Shown piece after piece: positions 51,882-60,191 of a stretch of DNA of 64,000 nucleotides. Positions within the stretch are counted from its first letter, which is position 1. Each line of letters starts with the position of its first letter. Under the pieces are notes generated by a model that was given only the letters and a program-made list of their open reading frames with translations, did not search any database and was not told the origin of the DNA. The position numbers and the translations under genes were made by a program. This DNA comes from Leucobacter chromiiresistens (GTDB taxonomy: Bacteria; Actinomycetota; Actinomycetes; Actinomycetales; Microbacteriaceae): positions 1,922,001-1,986,000 of the forward strand of contig NZ_FNKB01000001.1 of the NCBI RefSeq assembly GCF_900102345.1, given 5' to 3'.

Positions 51882-53432
51882 ATGGCACTCATGCTGCACA
51901 CCTCCGCTCTGACCGCTTCGCGCTTCCGCCTCGACCACAGCACGGCGCCGTACGCCGACGCACTGGAGGCCTACGCCGACCGCGGGTCCGTGCAGCTCAT
52001 GGTGCCCGGTCACGGCGGTACCGACCGCGATCTCAGCGGCCGGCTCGCGGGCTTCCTCGGGGAGCGCGCGCTGCGCCTCGACATCCCGATGCTCATGGAC
52101 GGCGTGGATCTGCTCGCCCGCGGGCAGGAGCAGACGCCCCTCGATCGCGCGCTCGAGCTCGCCGCCGACGCGTGGGGCGCGAAGCGCACGTGGTTCCTCA
52201 CGAACGGCGCATCGCAGGCCAACCGTACGATCGCGCTCGCCGCACGCGGGCTCGGAGACCGCATCCTCGCCCAGCGCAGCGCGCACTCGAGCTTCAGCGA
52301 CGGCATTCTGCTGGCCGGCATCACTCCGAGCTATGTCATGCCGAGCGTCGACGACGAGCACGGCATGGCGCACGGCGTCTCGCCCGCCGCTCTCGACGAC
52401 GCACTCGCCGCCGCTGCGTCGGCCGGCAACCCGGTGCACGCCGTCTACGTCATCTCGCCGAGCTACTTCGGGTCGGTCTCCGACGTCGCGGGTCTCGCGC
52501 GAGTCGCTCACGCGCACGGAGCTCCGCTCATCGTCGACGGCGCCTGGGGGCCGCACTTCGGCTTCCACCCCGAGCTGCCCGAGTCGCCCGCGCGCCTCGG
52601 CGCCGATGTCGTCATCTCGAGCACGCACAAGCTCGCGGGGTCGCTGACCCAGTCGGCCATGCTGCACTTGGGAGACGGTCCGTTCGCGGATCGCCTCGAG
52701 CCGCTCATCGAGCGCGCCTTCAGCATGACCGCGTCGACCTCCACCAGCGCGCTCCTGCGCGGATCCCTCGACATCGCCCGGCATGCGCTCGCGACGGGCG
52801 AGGAGGCGATCGGCCGCTCCGTCGCGGGAGCGCGCCGCTTCCGCGAGATCCTGCGCGAGGATCCCCGCTTCGCGGTCGTGAGCGACACGTTCGACCGCTT
52901 CGACGACATCGTCGACACCGACCTGCTGCGGGTGCCCATCGACGTCAGCGGCGCGGGGGTCGGCGGGCACTGGCTGCGCCAGCACCTGATCGAGCACCAC
53001 GACATGTACTTCGAGATGTCGACCGCGACGACGATCGTGGCCGTGATCGGCGCGGGCAAGTCGTTCGACTTCGACGCCGTCTACGCCGCGCTGGTCGCGA
53101 GCGTGGACTCGGCGGAGGCCGGGCACGAGCGTCGCATCACGGGCGATGTGCACGACTTCCCGCCCCTGCCCGCGCCCGGCGCGTACCGCGTGAGCCCGCG
53201 CGACGGCTTCTTCGGCGCCACCGAGGTGGTGAGCGCCGACGACGCCGTGGGGCGCGTCTCCGCCGACACCCTCGCGGCGTACCCGCCGGGCATCCCGAAC
53301 GTCATGCCCGGCGAGGAGATCACCGAAGAGGCGGTAGCCTTTCTGCAGGCGGTCGCGGCTTCTCCGACCGGCTACGTGCGCGGCGCGATCGACCCGGGGG
53401 TGGATCGCTTCCGGGTTCTGGCCGGCGGCTGA
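51882..53432 (+). CDS. Orn/Lys/Arg decarboxylase family, PLP-dependent
   Basis: A 516-residue fold-type I decarboxylase of the short (Gram-positive SpeA/Cad-like) group. It begins YADRGSVQLMVPGHGGTDRDL, then TWFLTNGASQANRTIALAA (PLP phosphate), LIVDGAWGPHFGFHPELP (Asp contacting the pyridine) and SSTHKLAGSLTQSAMLHL, with the PLP Lys. The C-terminal domain includes YPPGIPNVMPGEEIT. It should make cadaverine, putrescine or agmatine from lysine, ornithine or arginine. GGCGGAGC precedes the ATG. The downstream APC permease is a likely exchanger for substrate and product, which would consume protons. Confidence 0.92.
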   Translation: MALMLHTSALTASRFRLDHSTAPYADALEAYADRGSVQLMVPGHGGTDRDLSGRLAGFLGERALRLDIPMLMDGVDLLARGQEQTPLDRALELAADAWGAKRTWFLTNGASQANRTIALAARGLGDRILAQRSAHSSFSDGILLAGITPSYVMPSVDDEHGMAHGVSPAALDDALAAAASAGNPVHAVYVISPSYFGSVSDVAGLARVAHAHGAPLIVDGAWGPHFGFHPELPESPARLGADVVISSTHKLAGSLTQSAMLHLGDGPFADRLEPLIERAFSMTASTSTSALLRGSLDIARHALATGEEAIGRSVAGARRFREILREDPRFAVVSDTFDRFDDIVDTDLLRVPIDVSGAGVGGHWLRQHLIEHHDMYFEMSTATTIVAVIGAGKSFDFDAVYAALVASVDSAEAGHERRITGDVHDFPPLPAPGAYRVSPRDGFFGATEVVSADDAVGRVSADTLAAYPPGIPNVMPGEEITEEAVAFLQAVAASPTGYVRGAIDPGVDRFRVLAGG

Positions 53433-53504
53433 CCCGCGGCGCCTGCGACGGCGCCGCTTCGACTTCGCGGCCCACCGCCGCGGATTGCTCGAGATCCGAG
53501 CATC

Positions 53505-53568
53505 TCCTGGAAGACCAGGAACCCTCGCTGCGCGAGTGCCGAGGGACGAATGACCGGGCCTTCGGCCC
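53505..53568 (+). other. Three consecutive hairpins before the APC permease
   Basis: TCCTGG-AAGA-CCAGGA (53505-53520), CCCTCG...CGAGGG (53522-53527, 53540-53545) and GGGCC-TTC-GGCCC (53556-53568) follow one another in the 165-bp gap after the decarboxylase. They could be a terminator or processing site, or a structured leader. I do not recognise a known riboswitch. Confidence 0.5.
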
Positions 53569-53597
53569 TGCGACAACGAAGTCTGGAGAAGACACGT

Positions 53598-55118
53598 ATG
53601 GCAAGCTCTCTGCGGCAGCAGCTCTTCCGAGTACAGCCCGTTCCACACGACGGGGGTGAACGCGGCAGTCAGCTCAAGCGCAGCATCGGGCTCTTCCCGC
53701 TCATGATGATCGGCGTCGGCGGCACCATCGGCACGGGTATCTTCTTCATCCTCTCCGAGGCGGTGCCGATCGCCGGCCCCGCCGTCATCTGGTCGTTCGT
53801 CATCGCCGGGCTCGTCGCCGGCCTCTCCGTGCTGTGCTACGCCGAGCTGGCGAGCTCCGTGCCGGTCTCCGGATCCTCGTACTCGTACGCCTACAGCACG
53901 CTCGGCGAGCTGCCCGCGATGGGCGTGGCCGCGTGTCTGCTCCTGGAGTACGGCGTATCGACCGCCGCGGTCGCGGTCGGCTGGTCGCAGTACGTCAATC
54001 AGCTCGTGAAGAACCTCTTCGGGTTCGAGTTCCCGCACGCCCTGCTGGACGCGCCGGAGAACGGCGGCATCATCAACCTGCCCGCGGTGATCCTCATCGG
54101 GCTCTGCTGCCTGCTGCTGATCCGCGGCACCTCGCACTCCGTCGTCACCAACACCGTGATGGTCGTCATCAAGATCGCTGTGCTGCTCTTCTTCGTGGCC
54201 GTCGGCATCACCGGCTGGAACGTCGACCACTTCGCGAACTTCGCGCCCTTCGGCCTCGGCGGCATCATGACCGGCGCCGGCATCATCTTCTTCTCGTTCG
54301 TCGGGCTCGACGCCGTCGCCACCGCGGGCGACGAGGCGAAGAACCCGCGCCGCAACCTGCCGATCGCGCTGATGGGCGCCCTGGTCGTCGTGACCACCGT
54401 GTACGTGCTCGTCGCGGTCACCGGCCTCGGCGCGCAGGCCCCGGAGAAGTTCGAGGGCCAGAGCGCGGGCCTCTCCGCGATCCTCGAGAACATCGTGGGC
54501 GCCTCCTGGCCGGGCACCATCGTCGCCGCGGGCGCCGTGATCTCGATCTTCAGCGTGACCCTCGTGGTGCTCTACGGGCAGACGCGCATCCTCTTCACCA
54601 TGTCGCGCGACGGCATGGCTCCGAAGATCTTCAGCCGGGTGAACCCGCGCACGGGCACGCCGATCGCCAACACCATCATCGTGTCGATCATCGTCGCGAT
54701 CCTGGCGGGCGTGCTGCCCATCAACTTCCTGGCCGAGATGACGTCGATCGGCACGCTCGCCGCGTTCACGGTCGTGTCGGTGGCGGTCATGGTGCTGCGC
54801 CACCGCGAGCCCGATCTGGAGCGGAAGTTCAGGGTGCCGCTCTACCCCGTGATCCCGATCCTCTCGATCATCGGCTGCCTCTGGATCATCAAGGATCTGC
54901 GCCCGATCACCATCATCGTCTTCGCGCTCTGGACCGCCCTCGTGCTGGTCTGGTACTTCTTCACCGGACGCAGGAACTCGGTGCTCGGCCACCGCATCGA
55001 CACGGGCATGATCGTGCTCGTGGGCCCGGGCCGCTACCGCGTCGGCTCGTCGGAGGGGGAGCTGTACGACGGCGGCGAACTCGATGAGGTCGAGGATCGC
55101 GAGACCTCTCGCAGGTAG
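53598..55118 (+). CDS. APC-family cationic amino acid permease
   Basis: A 506-residue permease with about 12 helices. SQLKRSIGLFPLMMIGVGGTIGTGIFFILSEA (residues ~26-57) is the classic APC TM1 motif, and GLDAVATAGDEAKNPRRNLPIALMGALVV (~240) is the CAT-type signature, where 'EEAKNPRR' is usual. The C-terminal ~55 residues are hydrophilic and acidic. GGAGAAG lies before the ATG. Its position after the decarboxylase suggests uptake of Lys/Arg/Orn or exchange for the diamine. Confidence 0.92.
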   Translation: MASSLRQQLFRVQPVPHDGGERGSQLKRSIGLFPLMMIGVGGTIGTGIFFILSEAVPIAGPAVIWSFVIAGLVAGLSVLCYAELASSVPVSGSSYSYAYSTLGELPAMGVAACLLLEYGVSTAAVAVGWSQYVNQLVKNLFGFEFPHALLDAPENGGIINLPAVILIGLCCLLLIRGTSHSVVTNTVMVVIKIAVLLFFVAVGITGWNVDHFANFAPFGLGGIMTGAGIIFFSFVGLDAVATAGDEAKNPRRNLPIALMGALVVVTTVYVLVAVTGLGAQAPEKFEGQSAGLSAILENIVGASWPGTIVAAGAVISIFSVTLVVLYGQTRILFTMSRDGMAPKIFSRVNPRTGTPIANTIIVSIIVAILAGVLPINFLAEMTSIGTLAAFTVVSVAVMVLRHREPDLERKFRVPLYPVIPILSIIGCLWIIKDLRPITIIVFALWTALVLVWYFFTGRRNSVLGHRIDTGMIVLVGPGRYRVGSSEGELYDGGELDEVEDRETSRR

Positions 55119-55216
55119 TCGCTCACAGCCCCGCTCGGGCCGGCGGTCGCGAGAGCTTTCCACAGAAAGCCGTTCGCGCCCGCCGGCCCGACGCCGTGCA
55201 GCGCAAGCTGGGTTGC

Positions 55217-55696
55217 ATGACACGACTCGAACCGAACCTCATGCCCGCCTCCGACATCGACCCCGCGCGGCCCCTCGACACCGATGACGCGCTCGCCGAC
55301 CAGCTGACCCGGGTGTTCTCCCACGCCGAACTGAGGCAGGTGTGGCTCCTGTTCCTCGACCACGGGCATCGCCTCACCGACCCGATCATGCCCATGGACG
55401 ATCACCCGCTCGCTCCCGACCACCTCCTCGACACCGACGACCTCGGCCCCGTGACCTTCGTGCGGGCGATGGCCGAGCGCGCTCGCATGGCGTGCGACCT
55501 CGTGGGTGCCCACGAGTTCATGTTCATGTGGGAGCGGCGTGGGAGCGGGGGCCTCGATTCCGAGGACCTGCGATGGGCGCGCGGCCTCGACGGGGCGGTC
55601 CGGGAGATGGCCGCGGGCGGCCGCTCACCGCTGCGCGCGCAGCTGCTGCTGCACGACGACGGCGTCCGCGTGATCGACGCCGGGGAGCTGCGATGA
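55217..55696 (+). CDS. Conserved actinobacterial hypothetical protein
   Basis: A 159-residue soluble acidic protein. LRQVWLLFLDHGHRLTDPIMPMDDHPLAP, VTFVRAMAERARMACDLVGAHEFMFMWERRG and DLRWARGLDGAVREM...LRAQLLLHDDGVRVI resemble, from memory, a family of small actinobacterial proteins without assigned function. ATG at 55217 is preferred; GTG at 55196 is in frame, and neither has a strong ribosome site. Its stop overlaps the next small gene by ATGA. Confidence 0.72.
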   Translation: MTRLEPNLMPASDIDPARPLDTDDALADQLTRVFSHAELRQVWLLFLDHGHRLTDPIMPMDDHPLAPDHLLDTDDLGPVTFVRAMAERARMACDLVGAHEFMFMWERRGSGGLDSEDLRWARGLDGAVREMAAGGRSPLRAQLLLHDDGVRVIDAGELR

Positions 55697-55869
55697 CGGC
55701 CGGCGACAGTGCACGTGCACCCGGCGGCGGCGGCCGGGGTCGGTTGACCCGGTACGGGGCGCGCACCAAGATGGATCGTATGCAGGGGGAGCGGATGCGC
55801 ATCGCGAAGCGCGGGCACGCGGCGTCGCCCCCGGTCGATCGAGTGCGGGCCTGGACGGGGTACGTGTAG
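55693..55869 (+). CDS. Possible 58-residue basic protein, coupled to the preceding gene
   Basis: The ATG overlaps the previous stop (ATGA), a strong coupling signal in this genome. The product is Gly/Arg-rich (APGGGGRGRLTRYGARTKMDRMQGERMRIAKRG) with no recognisable domain. It may be a small nucleic-acid-binding protein or a chance frame. Confidence 0.4.
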   Translation: MTAGDSARAPGGGGRGRLTRYGARTKMDRMQGERMRIAKRGHAASPPVDRVRAWTGYV

Positions 55870-55954
55870 CGCCCTCAGCGCGTCGCCCATCACACCCTTC
55901 CGAGGCGCGCCAGCGCCCCACCGGTCGCACCGCGACCAGAACTTTGGAGTACCC

Positions 55955-57322
55955 ATGTCCGCAGTACCCGCACCGTCTTCGCAATCCCACGCAGCCCCGA
56001 GCGGCCGCGCCTCAGGGCGCGCCGAGCTCTCCCAGCCGAGCCCGACGGGCAACCGGCTCGGCGAGCTCTGGTCGATCCTGCCCGAGGAATCGGCGGTCGA
56101 CGACGCCGGAGTGCTGCACCTGGGCGGCGTTCCGGTGACCGAGCTCGCCGATCAGTACGGCACGCCGCTCTACGTGTACGACGAGGCGGGCCTGCGCCGC
56201 CAGATCCGCCGATTCATCGACGGTCTCAGCGCGCGCTGGCCCGCGTCGGAGGTGCTCTTCGCCTCGAAGTCGTTCCCAGCCGTGGGCATGTACCGCATCG
56301 CGGCCGAGGAGGGGCTCTCGGTCGACATCGCCGGCGGCGGCGAGCTGCAGCTCGCCCTCGCCGCGGGGGTGCCGCCCGAGAAGCTTCACTTCCACGGCAA
56401 CGCGAAGACCGACGCCGAGCTCCGCATGGCGATCGAGGTGGGCGTCGACACGATCATCGTCGACAACACCGACGAGCTCGACCGTCTGGAGCGCCTGCTC
56501 ACGCAGCCGCAGAAGCTCCTCCTGCGCGTGATCCCCGGCGTCGAGGCGAAGACGCACGCCTCGCAGGCCACCGGCGGCAGCGACTCGAAGTTCGGGCTCC
56601 CCATGGATCAGGCGCTCGCCGCGATCGAGCGCATGCGCGCCCACCCGCTGCTCGAGTTCGAGGGCGTGCACCTGCACATCGGCTCGCAGATCCTCGATGT
56701 CGAGCAGTTCGGCGAGGCCGTGTCGAAGATCTCGACCGCGGGGGAGTTCGACGTCTACGACGTGGGCGGCGGTCTCGGCGTCAAGTACACCTACGACGAG
56801 GTCGCCCCGAGCGTCGACGAGTACCTCGACACGATCGTCGCGGCGGCGCGGGCGCACCTCCCCGCGGGCGCGCGCATCATGATCGAGCCGGGTCGGGCCA
56901 TCGTCGCTCGGGCCGGCGTGACGCTGTACCGGGTCACGACGGTGAAGCGCACCGGGCGCACGTTCGTGGCGGTCGACGGTGGGCTCGCCGACCAGATGGA
57001 CGCCGCGCTCACCGGCCAGCGCTTCGAGTCCCTGCTCGGCAATCGCGCGCTCGACCCGTGGACGGAGACCGCGCAGCTCGTCGGGCGCCAGTGCGAGTCG
57101 GGCGACCTGCTCGTCGACCGGGCGCCCCTGCCCGAGGCGCGCGTGGGCGACCTCGCGGTGGTCGCGACGACCGGCGCCTACGGCTACACCCTGGCGAACA
57201 ACTACAACGGCGCGCTGAAGCCGGCGATCGTCTTCGTGCGCGACGGCGAGGCGCGACTGGTCGCCCGGCGCGAGACCTACGAGGAGCTGCTCGCGCTGCA
57301 CGCGCCCGCGCTCGAGCGGTAG
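55955..57322 (+). CDS. lysA: Diaminopimelate decarboxylase
   Basis: A 455-residue PLP barrel enzyme (fold type III) for the last step of lysine synthesis, meso-diaminopimelate to lysine. Motifs: TPLYVYDEAGLRRQI, VLFASKSFPAVGMYRI with the PLP Lys, LHFHGNAKTDAELRMA, GSDSKFGLP, VHLHIGSQI, DVGGGLGVKYTYDE, MIEPGRAIVARAGVTLY and GRQCESGD with the catalytic Cys. The last region is TTGAYGYTLANNYNG. The first ~35 residues are a Ser/Pro-rich extension. TTTGGAG lies before the ATG. A strong terminator follows. Confidence 0.95.
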   Translation: MSAVPAPSSQSHAAPSGRASGRAELSQPSPTGNRLGELWSILPEESAVDDAGVLHLGGVPVTELADQYGTPLYVYDEAGLRRQIRRFIDGLSARWPASEVLFASKSFPAVGMYRIAAEEGLSVDIAGGGELQLALAAGVPPEKLHFHGNAKTDAELRMAIEVGVDTIIVDNTDELDRLERLLTQPQKLLLRVIPGVEAKTHASQATGGSDSKFGLPMDQALAAIERMRAHPLLEFEGVHLHIGSQILDVEQFGEAVSKISTAGEFDVYDVGGGLGVKYTYDEVAPSVDEYLDTIVAAARAHLPAGARIMIEPGRAIVARAGVTLYRVTTVKRTGRTFVAVDGGLADQMDAALTGQRFESLLGNRALDPWTETAQLVGRQCESGDLLVDRAPLPEARVGDLAVVATTGAYGYTLANNYNGALKPAIVFVRDGEARLVARRETYEELLALHAPALER

Positions 57323-57345
57323 CGCGCGGAGCGATTGCGCCCGGA

Positions 57346-57391
57346 ACGAGGCGGCGACGCGCGCGGGGTGCCCGCGTCGCCGCCTCGTTTT
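57346..57391 (+). terminator. Rho-independent terminator of lysA
   Basis: Bases 57346-57361 and 57373-57388 form a perfect 16-bp GC-rich stem, followed at once by TTTTG, the best intrinsic terminator in the window together with the one after the tRNA. Confidence 0.9.
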
Positions 57392-57418
57392 GAGTTCGGG
57401 GCGAATCCGGGGTAGAGT
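57390..57418 (+). promoter_or_regulatory. tRNA-Gln promoter overlapping the lysA terminator
   Basis: TTGAGT (57390-57395), exactly 17 bases, TAGAGT (57413-57418). The -35 box begins in the T-tract of the lysA terminator. The start point would be near 57425, about 37 bases before the tRNA. Confidence 0.7.
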
Positions 57419-57461
57419 GATCTCTCGGTGCCGCGCTCCTCGGAGCAGCGGATTTCCGCTT

Positions 57462-57533
57462 TGGGATATGGTGTAATTGGCAACACTACGGTTTCTGGTA
57501 CCGTCATTCTAGGTTCGAGTCCTGGTATCCCAG
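57462..57533 (+). tRNA. tRNA-Gln (anticodon CTG)
   Basis: A cloverleaf is visible: acceptor TGGGATA/TATCCCA, D-arm with TGGTGTAATTGGCA, anticodon stem ACGGT/ACCGT around loop TTCTGGT (anticodon CTG, reading CAG), and T-arm with GGTTCGAGTCC. The discriminator is G at 57533 and CCA is encoded at 57534-57536. Confidence 0.96.
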
Positions 57534-57540
57534 CCACTGA

Positions 57541-57567
57541 AACCCCCGGCATTCGCCCGGGGGTTTT
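57541..57567 (+). terminator. Terminator after tRNA-Gln
   Basis: AACCCCCGG (57541-57549) and CCGGGGGTT (57557-57565) with a 7-base loop, followed by TTC. It starts four bases after the encoded CCA. Confidence 0.88.
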
Positions 57568-57590
57568 CTCGTGCCCGGCCCGCGCCGCAG

Positions 57591-58601
57591 CTACCTCGGC
57601 GCGTCTCGAGCCGATTCCCGAGCCCACTCCCGCAGCCGCTCGATCTCGGCCGAGACGTTGGCGCGTGCTCGCCGCTCCCAGAGATGCCGGGCCGCCTCCG
57701 TGGCGTAGAGCGCCGGGCGATCGAGATACCCCGCGAGAATGCCCGTGCGCGCAGCGGCGAACTCCTCAGCGGGCACGTGCGCGTACTCCCGCCGCACCGC
57801 CGCCGCGTACTCCGCGTAGCGCGACCGGCTCGACGCGAAGATCCAGAGGTCCGCGTCGAGCAGCTGGGCGAGCGCGGGGCGCGGCTCCGCCGGCGCGAGA
57901 CCCGGGGTCGTCGCGATGATGCTCGCCGCCACCGCGTCGATCAGCTCGCGATCGCACCCCAGGCGCGTGAGCGCGGCGACCGCCAGGGCCGCCGACGCGC
58001 GCTCGTCGTCGCCGGCCGATCCCGCGTAGACCGCGTCGTGGAACCAGGCCGCGAGCAGGGTCTCTGGAGCGATGCGCTCACCGCGCGACTCCAGGTGATC
58101 CAGCGCGAGCAGCACGTCTTCGAGGTGCCGCTCGTCGTGGTAGCTGCGGTGCGGCTCGTTCCAGCGCGCGATCAGCTCCTCGCCCAGCTCGCGCCAGGCT
58201 CGCCCGCGAGCGGCGCCGGCGCCCTCGGGCGGAGTGCTGCTGTTCTCGCCCCCGGCACCGAGCGAGGTGCCGAGCGCGGCGCCGAGCGCCGCCCACTGCT
58301 CGGCGAGGTACTGCCGTCGCCGCACGGGAGTGACCCGCTCGCGATCCACCTGGCGCACCCGCAGCCCGGCCAGCTGCAGCCGGCGCACCACCTCGCGGCC
58401 GGCGACGGGCTGGGCGCCGAGCGCGACGGCGCGATCGTAGTTCGCGGCCGAGACGTCGTAGTGGTCGAGATCGAAGCTGCGCCGCGGAAACCCCATCAGC
58501 CGGGCGAAGGCGTGCAGCTCATCGGCGCTCGCGTCGGATACGAGGTGACTCCACAGCGTGCCGTGCGCGGGCCAGGCCGGCGGGTCGATGAGGATCGCCA
58601 T
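57591..58601 (-). CDS. DUF4031 domain fused to an HD-type phosphohydrolase-like domain
   Basis: A 336-residue fusion. Residues 1-90 (MAILIDPPAWPAHGTLWSHLVSDASADELHAFARLMGFPRRSFDLDHYDVS) are a DUF4031 domain, usually a stand-alone ~90-residue actinobacterial protein. After a Gly/Glu linker, residues ~145-330 are HD-like: RWNEPHRSYHDERHLEDVLLAL, LAAWFHDAVYAGSAGDDERASA (the HD pair) and LLDADLWIFAS. HD proteins of this sort hydrolyse nucleotides or other phosphate esters. TACCAT six bases before the ATG predicts a leaderless mRNA; an in-frame start 27 codons upstream is rejected. The 3' end faces the tRNA terminator. Confidence 0.88.
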   Translation of the reverse strand: MAILIDPPAWPAHGTLWSHLVSDASADELHAFARLMGFPRRSFDLDHYDVSAANYDRAVALGAQPVAGREVVRRLQLAGLRVRQVDRERVTPVRRRQYLAEQWAALGAALGTSLGAGGENSSTPPEGAGAARGRAWRELGEELIARWNEPHRSYHDERHLEDVLLALDHLESRGERIAPETLLAAWFHDAVYAGSAGDDERASAALAVAALTRLGCDRELIDAVAASIIATTPGLAPAEPRPALAQLLDADLWIFASSRSRYAEYAAAVRREYAHVPAEEFAAARTGILAGYLDRPALYATEAARHLWERRARANVSAEIERLREWARESARDAPR

Positions 58602-58607
58602 GGGCTC

Positions 58608-58613
58608 ATGGTA
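58608..58613 (-). promoter_or_regulatory. Leaderless -10 box for the DUF4031-HD gene
   Basis: TACCAT, six bases (GAGCCC), then ATG. Confidence 0.55.
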
Positions 58614-58742
58614 CTGCTCGGTATGAGCTGCGTGCACGTGGGGTTCGCTGCTGCAGTCGAAGCGCCGCACCCCGCCTAGCACACCGGCAGCCGGGCCGCC
58701 GCCCCCTGGTCTCCCAGCGGGAGCGCTGCGACAGTGGAGGGC

Positions 58743-60113
58743 ATGGCGACTGCATTCTCCGTTCTCACCGACACGCTCTCACGCTCCGCGCGTACGTCGC
58801 GCATCGGCGTCGCGAAGCTGCTGCACGACGACGCGCCGATGATCATGACCCGCGGCTACGGCTTCGGCGCGGCGATCTGGGATCGCGCGCGGGCCGGCGC
58901 CCGCGCGGTGCCCATGCGCCTGCTCGGGCGGCAGGCCCTGCTCGTGCGCGGCGCGGAGGGCGTGGCGACCTTCTACGACAACGACCGCATCGCGCGGCAC
59001 GGGGCGATGCCCGCCTTCATCCAGGAGACGCTCTTCGGCCACGGCTCGGTGCACAGCCTCGACGGCGCCGAGCACCGGCAGCGCAAGGCGACGTTCGTCG
59101 ACGTGGCCTACGAGGATGCGGCGGTCGAAGCGCTGAAGCCGCTCCTCGAGCGCGAGTGGCGCGCGGAGCTCGACGAGTGGATCGCGGGCGGAAGTCGATC
59201 CGCCTACGACGCGGCGGCCGGGGCTCTCGGCCGCGCGATCATGCACTGGGCGGGCCTGCCCGGCACCGACGACGCTCTGACGCGGTGGTCTGCGCGCATG
59301 GCCCAGATCGTGGACGGGTTCGGGGCGCCGTACTCGCCGAGTTTTCCGCTCGCAGCGGCGAACCGCGCCTGGTCCGATCGTCACGCCCGCAAGCTCATCG
59401 AGGCCGTGCGGGCCGGCGAGCTCGACGCACCCGAGGGATCGGCGCTGCGCGCCTGGGCGTGGCACCGCGACGAGGGCGACGAACTGCTCCCCGCGAATCT
59501 GGCGGGGATCGAACTGCAGAACTGCATCCGCCCCATGGTGGCCGTCGCGCGCTTCGTGGCGTTCGCCGCGAAGGAGCTCCACGATCGGCCCGAGTGGCGC
59601 GACCGCATCTCGGCGTCGGTGGAGGAGCGGGGCGGCGCGCTCGTCGACGATCCCGTTGCGGTCGCCTTCGCGCAGGAGATCCGGCGCACCGCACCCTTCG
59701 TCCCCGTGCTGCCCGGGTGGGCGACTGAGGACATCGAGGTGGACGGGGCGACGGTGCCGCAGGGCGGTCGGGTGGTGCTCGACATTCTCGGCACGAACAC
59801 CGACGACCGGTCGTGGGAGCGGGCGAGCGAGTTCGACCCCTCCCGGTTCCTCGGCGTCGACGACTACGAGGCGATCGAGACGTTCATCCCGCACGGCGGC
59901 GCCCGGGTGGAGACCGGCCATCGGTGCCCCGGCGAGAAGCTCGCGATCGCGGGGCTCTCGGCAGCCGCCGCCGCGCTCAGCGACCCGCGGGTGCGCATTC
60001 TCGGCACGGGCCTCGAGGTGAATCGGCGCCGCCTGCCCACGAAGCCCGCCTCGGGAGGCCTCGTGCGCCCCGCCGCGGCGGGGGCGGCGCCCGCGAAGTG
60101 CCCGTTCCACTGA
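58743..60113 (+). CDS. Cytochrome P450, CYP152-like fatty acid peroxygenase/decarboxylase
   Basis: A 456-residue P450. The I-helix reads NCIRPMVAVARFVAFAA (~260): an Arg-Pro pair replaces the usual acid-alcohol pair, the hallmark of CYP152 enzymes, which use hydrogen peroxide and a substrate carboxylate instead of a reductase. HRQRKATF early on (~117) and the heme loop FIPHGGARVETGHRCPGEKLAI, with Cys near 397, also match CYP152 (BSbeta, SPalpha, OleT). It may hydroxylate fatty acids or decarboxylate them to alkenes. No redox partner genes are adjacent, as expected. GGAGGG overlaps the in-frame GTG nine bases before the chosen ATG. Confidence 0.9.
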   Translation: MATAFSVLTDTLSRSARTSRIGVAKLLHDDAPMIMTRGYGFGAAIWDRARAGARAVPMRLLGRQALLVRGAEGVATFYDNDRIARHGAMPAFIQETLFGHGSVHSLDGAEHRQRKATFVDVAYEDAAVEALKPLLEREWRAELDEWIAGGSRSAYDAAAGALGRAIMHWAGLPGTDDALTRWSARMAQIVDGFGAPYSPSFPLAAANRAWSDRHARKLIEAVRAGELDAPEGSALRAWAWHRDEGDELLPANLAGIELQNCIRPMVAVARFVAFAAKELHDRPEWRDRISASVEERGGALVDDPVAVAFAQEIRRTAPFVPVLPGWATEDIEVDGATVPQGGRVVLDILGTNTDDRSWERASEFDPSRFLGVDDYEAIETFIPHGGARVETGHRCPGEKLAIAGLSAAAAALSDPRVRILGTGLEVNRRRLPTKPASGGLVRPAAAGAAPAKCPFH

Positions 60114-60179
60114 CCGGAGCGGGCCTCCGCGGTGTGGGCGCGCTCGGGGGAGCCCCGCACGCGGGTGCCGCGCGAGCGC

Positions 60180-60185
60180 TAACGT
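60180..60185 (+). promoter_or_regulatory. Leaderless -10 box for the GDPD gene
   Basis: TAACGT, six bases (GATCGC), then ATG. Confidence 0.55.
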
Positions 60186-60191
60186 GATCGC

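Noticed and set aside
53505..53568. Guanidine (ykkC-type) riboswitch before the permease
   Set aside because: Neither the ykkC-I core (CUAGGGUUCC, ACUGGUCCGAGAG) nor paired ACGR loops of the mini-ykkC class is present.
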